Positions 57,187 through 64,000 of a stretch of 64,000 nt of DNA are shown in pieces. A program made the translations under genes and the position numbers. The notes below the pieces were generated by a model that saw only the letters and a list, made by a program, of their open reading frames with translations, was not told the DNA's origin and searched no databases. How positions within the stretch are numbered: the first letter of the stretch is position 1; each line of letters starts with the position of its first letter. Origin of the DNA: Tuctoria greenei. Taxonomy: Eukaryota; Streptophyta; Magnoliopsida; Poales; Poaceae. The stretch is from positions 119,938,866 through 120,002,865 of the forward strand of contig JAYESD010000010.1 in assembly GCA_036927565.1 (NCBI GenBank). The letters run 5' to 3'.

Positions 57187-57700
57187 AACATCGAGCACCT
57201 CCATATGTTTTATGCTTAGCTACAGGGAGGTGAGTCCGTTTGTATAAATTACGTCTCTTGTAGTCCATGGACAGAGTCGGGAAGTGTCTTAGCACACTTA
57301 ACTTGGTCATGTACTTTAGGTGTGTCTTTACCCTCCCTGGGATCGATCAAGAAGAATAGCACACTTAACTTGGTCATTTTACTTTAATTGTGTCCTTGTC
57401 TTCCCCTGTAATTCGGACCTTAATGAGAAACATTTTATATGGACAGACTCTTCATGCATTTCACTTGTACAAGCTCATTTCTTTTTTACCTTCTTGTCTA
57501 TAATAATGTTGTGCAATCCCTTTGAAATTTAGCCCAAGGTATTTATGTGATATATAAGTCGTATTGGTAATCTTATTTTGGGTTTTAGTATTGCAGTATG
57601 GTCTACTTGTCTGAAAAAAAAAGCTAATGACAGGTCCGGAGTGTGCTATCGACTTAGACTTGTCAGGCACCATCAATACGCCACTCTACCTATATCCTGG
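57187..57700 (+). other. Tat post-pol non-coding remnant
   Basis: Begins with the residual C-terminus (NIEHLHMFYA). It holds a short direct repeat of about 68 bp, agcacacttaacttggtcat at 57291 and 57359. AT-rich sequence follows with no gene, polypurine tract or LTR that I recognise. Confidence 0.6.
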
Positions 57701-57904
57701 CAGGTCCCAATAGGGCGGGTCTGAAAGGCATTCAAAACTAAAGAGATTTCATCAATACACTTATTATGCCATGTTAAATTCCTTAAGATCTAAAGTTCAA
57801 ATAAGGATGATAAGGTACAAATAAGTTATAGACAAGAGGACGAATTTTACTATTTTTCTTGTTTTTTTATGCGGAGGAAAAATGAACATTCGGTGGCAAT
57901 TGGC

Positions 57905-58253
57905 TCGGTAATGGTGGACGCCGTCAAAGCTACCAAGCTCCAACAATTCCCAGGAGGCCCGCCACCAAAGTTCTATGCGTTGACAGTGGGCACCGTCGAA
58001 GCTAACAAGCTCTGACAACCCCCAGAGGGCCCACTGTTGATGTTCTATGCGTTGACAACGGGCGCAGTCGAAGCTACCAAGCTCCAACAACCTCCATGGG
58101 GCCCGCTGTTTATGTTCTATGCGTTGACAGTGGGCGCTGTTGAAGCAACCAAGCTCCAACAACACCCAGGGGGCCCACCGTCGACGTTCTACGCGTTGAT
58201 AGTGGGCGCCACCTAAACTACCAAGCTCCAACAACTCCCACGGGGCCCACTTA
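57905..58253. repeat. 72-bp tandem repeat, about five copies
   Basis: ttctatgcgttgac(a/g) recurs at 57971, 58043, 58115 and 58187, exactly 72 bp apart. Each unit holds gtcgaagctaccaagctcc, aacaac and ccc(a/c)ggggcccac. 72 bp is 24 codons, and the minus strand is open for 145 codons (58234-57797) with a 24-residue period (LLELGSFDGAHCQRIEH). No ATG-led context or domain supports a protein. 57700-57904 holds nothing I recognise. Confidence 0.85.
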
Positions 58254-58754
58254 GGGTTTCACCTATCCGGACAAGTCCGATATTCATCGGACTAGTCCGA
58301 AGATTTCCAGAACCAAATTGGACTAGTCCGCTCTCACTTTGGACAAGTCCGATATTTCAGGACACCTAGGGTTTCCTACACGCAGCACACCGGACTAGTC
58401 CGATGTCCACCACAGACTAGTCTGATCTTTCTAAACCCTAACGGTAACTTTTGGGAACCCCATATAAATGGGTGTGCACGACCCATCTTTCATATCTCTC
58501 GACACCCTACGCCATCACACCCTCCAAGAGCCTAGAAAACTCATCTCTCCACGCAATCCAATGCAAGAAAGCTTGATCCTTTGAGGATACACTTTAGATC
58601 CAAGGAGAGACATGGTTCTTCACTCATTTAGCTCTTGGTTTGATTCCCTATCACACACCTGTTATTTTTATTGTGATCTTAAGAGTGTGTTCTTGGTGGT
58701 GTTCATCTTGTAATCTTGGGGAGCCCTCAACTTATGAGAAGGCCCTTTGAATTC
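58254..58754 (+). repeat. LTR fragment with GGACTAGTCC motifs and TATA box
   Basis: Six cggactagtccg or cggacaagtccg motifs (58265-58425) precede catataaatggg (58461-58472). A leader-like stretch follows, with acaccctccaagagcc and gatcctttgaggatac. The arrangement resembles the U3-TATA-leader part of a SIRE- or Tekay-type LTR, but neither boundary is visible. It ends at aattc (58750-58754), where the minus-strand Tat LTR starts. Confidence 0.5.
58460..58472 (+). promoter_or_regulatory. TATA box of LTR fragment
   Basis: ccatataaatggg lies 35-40 bp downstream of the last palindromic motif cluster and is followed by gtgcacgacccatc. Confidence 0.5.
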
Positions 58755-59598
58755 TGTCGGAGTCTGGTTCCGGCAATTCTCCCGGTACTATCGTTGGTAG
58801 CTCGCAGAGTTTGTAGTTCGGTAATGGGCGCACAAAGATTCAGAACACGATGGCAAATAGACACGATGATTTACGTGGTTCGGGCCGCCGAAGCGTAATA
58901 CCCTACTTCACGGGGTGTGTAGTTGTTGTATTGAGCATCTGAGCACTTGTGAGTGTGTGTCAGAGCCGAGTATGGAAGAGGTCTGGAAGAACTGTCCATG
59001 TGTATTGCTCAATCAGTCCTTTTATAGTACAAGAACTGGCCGTAACATCGCTAGCCTGGCCCGACATGTGGCCCTGGCAGTTACAGATGCTTAATACACA
59101 ATTAATGAGGTTAATTGCCCTTAATAGTGTGATAACGGGCCTTGACAGTGCCGTTACTGGTATTAAGGGCCCTCCGATCGTGTGTCATTAATGTTGTATT
59201 AATGACACTTAATCGGGTCTTGAAGTCCTTGATTGTCCCTTGAAGGTCCGAGCCGTTGGGGGTCCACCAGTCTGATTGTTGAGGCTGACGGTCCGACAGC
59301 TGCACACGTGGCATCTCTGGAGCTTACTATCTTGGACGGTAGGTCCGGTGCCATTGTACACGTGTCAGTACCGGAACTTCCCTCTGTCGGGGGTTAGGTC
59401 CGGAGGTGCCACACTCCATGTGTGGGATGTAGGTCCGGTTGCAGTATACACGTGGCAGCACCAGGACTAACCATATATGGGAGGCAGGTCCGGTCCCGTA
59501 TGAGACGTGGGGCCTTTGCAGGTCTTCAACTCAGACAGGTGAAGTTCCTTTGGTCTTTTTGTAGTCCCAAGGGTTATACGGTACGCAGTGTATCGACA
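58755..59598 (-). repeat. Tat 3' LTR, minus strand, 844 bp
   Basis: Minus-strand start TGTCGATACACTGCG and end ...GACTCCGACA. It shares cgtggttcgggccgccgaa, ccctacttcacg, the TATA region (58 bp block around 59018-59029) and the accggacct/gccacgtgt modules with the + strand copy, at visibly lower identity. Confidence 0.8.
59015..59030 (-). promoter_or_regulatory. Tat LTR TATA box, minus strand
   Basis: On the minus strand gtactataaaaggact corresponds to agcatataaaaggact in the + strand LTR. Confidence 0.6.
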
Positions 59599-60135
59599 GT
59601 GGTCCCTTGGGCCCACCTCTGGGAGAGACCTTTTGGATGAAGTCGTTCTGCCGGAGGTGGGTCCATCCTTTGGTTTTTGAGTCGTGTCTTCAAGGGTCTT
59701 CGGATGTGTCGTTGGCGGTAGATCGCAGTTAAACCAATGCCACGTGGCACATCCAGGATGCGGCAGGTGAGATCTGAGCGTGCGGATCTCACGCAACTGA
59801 AGGTCGCCGGTTCCCGATACAAAAATCGTATCGGTTCCACGCGCCCTATCAGGCCACCACCCTCGGGCTTCCTGCCTTTCATGATGACAACCGTTCGACT
59901 GGGGTAAGGACCTCGACTTGATCATCGGGGTGGCCCCAGGCCCCCTTGTCATTGGTAGGGGGAATTTTTTGAACTGTATCGTCGGCTCCTTTGCAATTTC
60001 CATCCAAGCGTTGTGGGGGCTTACTTATGAAGGAAAACGCGCACCATTTGGGGATTCTTTATGCCTTCATTCGAACTTGCGCTCAAATCCTCCAAACTTT
60101 TGCTCGCATTTCCTCTCTCGCCACGTTGTGCCACG

Positions 60136-61515
60136 ATGAAGTTGGGACTCCCCAAGAGCCGCATCGGGAGCAAGAAGGAGTTGTCTAGGGTCTAGACCTA
60201 CATGGGATGGTCCAGTGACTCATTCAACAACGACATTCGCTGCGGCAAGCTTCCCTTTGAGATGGAGCGAGCCGGAGATATGGTGTACTTCCTTGGGTAC
60301 ACCATGGCGGGTTTGATCCCGCCTTTCTCCACTTTCTTTCTAATGCTGCTTGATTCCTATGGTCTGCAGCTCCACCATCTGGGCCCCCTCTCAATCTTGC
60401 TAGTGGCGACTTTTGTCCACTTTTGTGAGATGTGGGTGGGCGTGACCCCTTGCGTGGAGTTGTTCCGGACTTTCTTCACTGTCCACCCGACCGGGAAGAG
60501 TGATGAGTTCATCGACTTCTACTACTTCGTGAAGCGGAAAAACTCTCCCCTCAAGTACTTGAGGTCCTTCCCTTCCGACATGTGGGACGACGTGAAGAAA
60601 GACTGGTGGTCATCACAGTCGAGGGACACGAGAGGCTGGAGCTGCCTGAAGGCCTTCCTCGCATTGACACTGCACTTGGAGTGACGTGCCGGAGCTATCG
60701 TGGGAGTACAAGCCCGTCCTGGACAGAATCCAGCAATGTGTCAAAGGTGGGGTGACCCCGCAGATGGTCTTCGACAACTTATTGACGAACTGGTGGGCCC
60801 CACGGAGGGCTAGGAGCCGGCCTGCCTGGGCCTTCAACAATGAGATGGAAACCAACTGCATTGAGGTCGGCTTGGACACCAACTAGACCAGTGAAGCCTT
60901 GAAGACCCATCTCAAGAAGTTCCAGCTTGGGAACATTGGCCCTGGTGACGTGTCTCCACTGGTGGCCTTCCTGCCTCTGAATATGATACCAGACGAGTGC
61001 AGAGAGCTCCAGAGGAAGATGCCGCTGTTGGAAGACTTGAGCCCGGTGGAGAGGCGATCAACCTCCGGTGTGGCAATCCCCGGAGCTTCTGAAGGCGGCT
61101 CCGCTCCCGCCCCAAAGCCAAGAACCGAAGTCGTAGGCAAGGGCAAAAAGTTGGCCGAGCCCTCGAGCCGCAAGAGGAAGTTGAAGCACTCTGACGAGAG
61201 GTCAGTCAGACCTGCTCCTTCCGCAGCAGCTCCTTCTCCCCGGAGGGGAAGGTCTTCAACAACGGCAACTACCCCAGCATCGGCATCTCCCCGGGGTGCT
61301 AGATCCGGCCATGTGGCTCCGGTACCAGGGCCTGCTGAGGGCTCCAGGTCCGGGGGTCCTTCTCAGTTGAGGGGGGCCTCAACCAAGGCGACACCAACAG
61401 CAACAGCAAGTTCCAGGGAACCTTCCGGAGCTACCACGCCAGTGGCGACAGGGTCCGGCCCCGAGCGTCCGGGGAAGAAATTCCGCGCTAGCTGGAGAGG
61501 AAGCCTTCCGAGGTA
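60136..61515 (+). pseudogene. Tat antisense ORF, 'putative gypsy-type transposon' family
   Basis: ATG 60136 (MKLGLPKSRIGSKKELSRV) is stopped at 60193-60195 and continues in frame from 60202. LPFEMERAGDMVYFLGYTM, LIPPFSTFFLMLLDSYGLQL and HLGPLSILLVATFVHFCEMW follow the pattern of the Pfam family named putative gypsy type transposon (Transposase_28). A frameshift near 60670 leads to MPELSWEYKPVLDRIQQCV, a stop at 60883, and a Ser/Pro/Ala- and Lys/Arg-rich part ending at 61516. A possible intron donor ccgag|gtaaat is at 61512. The function of this antisense ORF is unknown. Confidence 0.7.
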
Positions 61516-61839
61516 AATTTGGTTTTTTTACCTCAGTTGGTTGTTTCTTTGTTGTAACTGCGTTTTAAGTGTCTTCGTCCTTCATCCACGGGGCACCCAA
61601 GAAAGGGCTGAAGCTCCGATTCCTGCAACAGCAGCTGAGGCTGTGCAGGCGGAGGCTCCGGCTCCAATCCCAGCGCCGCCCCAGGTGGTGGCTTAGGTTG
61701 CGGCAGCCCCGACACCGGCTGTCGTGGTCCTGGACCTCGACTCATCCCCTGAAGCTCTCGTGGTAGCGCCGGACCAGGGTATGAAGATGTACCAGCTGCA
61801 CCAGATCCGGAGGTTGAAGCTCTGGGTTCGGATGCTGAG

Positions 61840-62565
61840 ATGATGGATGCTCTGGCCTCAGAGTCAGAGGTAGCAGCAGTCCTGGCCCTAGAGCCGGATG
61901 TTGCTCAAGCCCCGACAGTGGAGCCGGTGGTTGGCGAAGCCCCGGCGGTAGAGTCGGGTGTTGATGAAGCCCCAGCAGTAGAGCCGGTGGCTGATGAAGT
62001 TCCAGCGGTAGAGCCGATCATCAAAGAAGTTTCGTCACCTGAGCTGGTTGCTGCAGAGGTGCCATCGCCCGAGCCCATGATGGTCGAAGTGCCAGCGCCT
62101 GAGCCGGCGGTGGAAGAGGCGCGAGCGTCGGAGTCGGAAGTGGCTTCACCTCCGGCCGAATCTTCAACGCCTGCCCTGGAGGTGGTGGTCCAGGAGGTGC
62201 CCGCGCCTGAGCCAGGGTGCCAAGATGAAGCTGTCGGCCCCCCGCCTGAGGGACCAATTGTTGATGACCTGGCGGTGGGACCTTCAGAGCCAACTCCGGA
62301 GGTTGAAACTTCTGTTGCAAGTGATGAGGACATCAACACCCTCGATACATCCACACCAACACAGCTACCAGTTTCTGGTCCGATCACTCGCGCTCGTGCA
62401 CGTCAACTAAACTATGAGGTGAACTCGTTCTTGGCCTTATGTCCATCTTATATAGACCGTGGAACTACATGCTTTCTTGTTTTGCTTAGGAACAATGGAG
62501 AGGAGCCAATGGGAAGGGAATTCGCGCAGACGGGATTTGGACAGCAGAACAGCACCAACTTGTGA
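61840..62565 (+). CDS. Chimeric frame: Tat antisense-ORF tail fused to CRM LTR-coded Pol end
   Basis: Open from ATG 61840 (MMDALASESEVAAVLALEPD) to TGA 62563-62565. Codons 1-160 are the acidic Pro/Glu/Ala/Val-rich tail of the antisense ORF with 10-residue repeats. The CRM-like LTR begins at 62322, the third base of codon 161, and the frame continues as DEDINTLDTSTPTQLPVSGP, ITRARARQLNYEV and to QQNSTNL. This is the same frame and the same stop as Pol in the minus-strand CRM copy. The first half has lost its own N-terminus, so an expressed protein is doubtful. It may arise only by chance of phase (one in three). Confidence 0.55.
   Translation: MMDALASESEVAAVLALEPDVAQAPTVEPVVGEAPAVESGVDEAPAVEPVADEVPAVEPIIKEVSSPELVAAEVPSPEPMMVEVPAPEPAVEEARASESEVASPPAESSTPALEVVVQEVPAPEPGCQDEAVGPPPEGPIVDDLAVGPSEPTPEVETSVASDEDINTLDTSTPTQLPVSGPITRARARQLNYEVNSFLALCPSYIDRGTTCFLVLLRNNGEEPMGREFAQTGFGQQNSTNL
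61900..62140 (+). repeat. 30-bp tandem repeat coding APAVEPVVDE-like decapeptides
   Basis: About eight 30-bp units such as gccccggcggtagag followed by tcgggtgttgatgaa code APTVEPVVGE, APAVESGVDE, APAVEPVADE, VPAVEPIIKE, VSSPELVAAE, VPSPEPMMVE and VPAPEPAVEE. The phase is kept across all units. Confidence 0.88.
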
Positions 62566-63190
62566 CGGCCACCACGATTTCATACGGACTCCGATCTGGG
62601 CGTTCAAGTACTTCATGGAAAGATTATCAAGTCTACTTTCAAACGGATCTGGCCTAATGTCCATATCTATTCGGAGTCGGCCGCAATAGTTATTTTAATA
62701 CCAAGACCTTTTTCTGTCCAGAGTGCTGCAGCACCAAAATTGGGCCCATGGCCCATGTATCGTTTGGAGTCCATTAGGGACTCGTGATTAGGGTTTCTCA
62801 CGACCCTAGGGAGGTAATAAATAGTAGCAGCCGCCCTCATTATCTGGTGGGTTTTTGTTTATTCGTAAGTTAGCTTCTGCTGCTTCCTTGTACACGTGCG
62901 TGTCGACTAGATCGCCCGTCTACTTGTATCCAGAACCCCACTTTAGATTGATTCAACAGATAAGTGCTTGTTCTTCTTGTTCTTGCGTGTTCTTCGATTG
63001 CTTGCAGGAACAAAGACCCTCGTGGTCAGGTTGATTGTGCGCCAGCAAGATCAATACAACTTCGGAGTCGGTGTACCGATCGCTAAGGCGCATCGTCTTG
63101 GGGACGGTGTAGTCAGATCGCCAACGTCTTCTCCTCCACAAATTGAACCCTCCTATTCTCATCGAAAGATCGGGAACCAAGATCCTATCA
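62322..63190 (+). repeat. CRM-like 5' LTR, plus strand
   Basis: Starts TGATGAGGAC, ends GATCCTATCA, 869 bp, the same length as both LTRs of the minus copy. It carries the coding sequence for the Pol C-terminus in its first 244 bp, a TATA-like aataaatag at 62817-62825, and a few private changes such as tccagagtgctgcagc. Confidence 0.92.
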
Positions 63191-63192
63191 AG

Positions 63193-63205
63193 TGGTATCA
63201 GAGGA
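63193..63205 (+). other. CRM-like primer binding site
   Basis: tggtatcagagga two bases after the LTR fits initiator tRNA-Met. Confidence 0.8.
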
Positions 63206-63419
63206 AGGTTAATCGGTGAGATTGCTACCATTACTTTTCTTTCCGCTGTTATCATCCTATAGTCCAGAAAAAGCCCAAAAAAAATACCAGATCTGTTTTT
63301 TTCCATTATTCCTAGACCATTGTGCCTTTTACTTTCTCCACTTAGTAAAGACTTGTTGAGTTCATGGTTGCTTCGACGAGTCAAGTTGCTGGTCTTTAGT
63401 TTTGCACCACTAGAGTTTC

Positions 63420-63935
63420 GAGTTCGTGTCACATTCGGTCACCTAGTTCGAGTCAAATTCGTAGTTCGAGTTTGAGTCGGATTACTAGTTTGAGTTTGAA
63501 TCAGATTGCTACTTCGAGTTTGAGTCGGATTACTAGTTCGAGTTTGAGTCGGATTACAAGTTCAAATCATATTTCTACTTTGAGTTTGAGTCGTATTGCT
63601 AGTTCGAGTTTGAGTCAGATTACGAGTTCAAATCAGATTGCTACTTCGAGTTTGAGTCGGATTGCTAGTTCGAGTTTGAGTCTGATTACTAGTTCGAGTT
63701 CGAATCAGATTGCTACTTCGAGTTTGATTCAGATTAGTAATTTGAGTTTGACAACAAGAAAAAGGCAAGTGCAAAATCAAAAGCCGCACAAAAGCCACAA
63801 GCAATTAGAGAAGAAAAAAAAGGCAAGTGCAAAATCAAAAGCCGCACAAAAGCCACAAGCAATTAGAGAAGAAAAAAAAGGCAAGTGCAAGATCAAAAGC
63901 CGCATGTGCAAATTTTGTTCTAGGGTCTCCTGATT
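63420..63935 (+). repeat. CRM-like leader repeats
   Basis: 63442-63745 is an array of 24-bp units (ttcgagtttgagtcgg + attactag) mixed with 18-bp units (ttcaaatcagattgctac). 63764-63935 holds a 58-bp unit, starting ggcaagtgcaaaatcaaaag, at 63764, 63822 and 63880 (last copy partial). The frame is open from 63400 to 63933 but has no ATG until the last few codons. A poly-A-rich stretch ends the window. Confidence 0.8.
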
Positions 63936-64000
63936 CCATCTAGAGAGAGTTTGGGTGACCACCCCAACAAAAAAAAAACGAAAAAAAAGAAAAAAAATCA

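Larger units (their letters stand above)
16992..57700 (+). mobile_element. Tat-lineage gypsy element, split by nested insertions
   Basis: 5' LTR (16992-17831), Tat-type PBS, gag, PR, RT, RNase H, a second archaeal-type RNase H and integrase can be followed in order on the + strand. The CRM-like element at 20471-28085 splits RT, and the SIRE-type copia at 30308-56532 splits IN. Joining the flanks restores collinearity in both places and leaves 5-bp duplications. No 3' LTR in + orientation is recognisable in the window. The element seems to fade out between about 57540 and 57700. Its presumptive left target duplication is acttc (16987-16991). Confidence 0.85.
58755..62321 (-). mobile_element. 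Second Tat-lineage element, minus strand, 3' part
   Basis: On the minus strand the order is antisense extra ORF (encoded on +), then 3' LTR (59598 to 58755). The LTR is the same family as 16992-17831 in reverse orientation. Position and polarity fit Tat elements that carry an additional ORF antisense between pol and the 3' LTR. The internal part is cut at 62321 by the + strand CRM-like LTR; pol and gag lie to the right, outside the window. The left target duplication would be aattc. Confidence 0.75.
62322..64000 (+). mobile_element. Second CRM-like element, plus strand, 5' part
   Basis: 5' LTR (62322-63190), PBS and leader up to the window end, same family as 20471-28085 in the opposite orientation. 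From the spacing in the minus copy, gag should start about 360 bp beyond the window. The left target duplication would be gcaag (62317-62321). Confidence 0.88.

Noticed and set aside
58716..59640. A gene upstream of the Tat antisense ORF
   Set aside because: The region is an LTR in reverse orientation; ORFs there are random.
63400..63933. A 153-178-codon Ser- and Lys-rich protein in the CRM leader (also 26471-26932)
   Set aside because: The start is TTG and no ATG occurs until the last codons; the sequence is a tandem repeat. Kept as a repeat finding, not as a gene.

Overview
The window is plant nuclear DNA, almost certainly from a grass, and consists almost entirely of nested transposable elements. 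I see no host protein-coding gene, tRNA or rRNA. The grass assignment is an inference from element families I recognise by their protein motifs: Tekay and CRM chromoviruses, Tat and Athila gypsy elements, SIRE-type copia, CACTA DNA transposons and an L1-type LINE. Two copies of a CRM-like (centromeric-type) element within 43 kb suggest a pericentromeric or otherwise heterochromatic location.

Layout. 1-2135: right end of a CACTA-like transposon made of tandem hairpin modules; it sits inside the 5' LTR of a decayed Tekay chromovirus (2136-10805, + strand). 10806-15036: relic of an Athila-like element ending in its 3' LTR (13519-15036). 15037-16991: 3' end of a minus-strand SIRE-type copia, cut on one side by the Athila-like LTR and on the other by a Tat element. 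16992 to about 57700: a + strand Tat-lineage gypsy with LTR, gag, PR, RT, two RNase H regions and IN. It is split by (a) a nearly intact minus-strand CRM-like element (20471-28085, duplication CTCAA) and (b) a SIRE-type copia (30308-56532, duplication atttg/atatg). The copia is itself split by a CACTA element with TNP2- and TNP1-like genes (about 35524-44813) and by a full-length LINE (47357-54560, 15-bp duplication). 57700-58754: fragments holding a 72-bp tandem repeat and an LTR piece. 58755-62321: 3' LTR and antisense extra ORF of a second, minus-strand Tat element. 62322-64000: 5' LTR and leader of a second CRM-like element, + strand.

How the parts relate. Each retroelement encodes the usual capsid, protease, reverse transcriptase, RNase H and integrase, but nearly every copy carries stops, frameshifts or lost catalytic residues. 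The minus-strand CRM-like copy is the freshest (one stop, one frameshift, LTRs about 98% identical by eye). The copia LTRs differ by roughly 10% and the Tekay LTRs by about 10%, so CRM insertion is the most recent event that can be dated here. The most unusual structures are the in-frame fusion of the Tat antisense ORF to the protein-coding start of a CRM LTR (62322), the long hairpin array at the left edge, and a short palindrome (CGGACTAGTCCG and variants) clustered in three separate LTR sequences.
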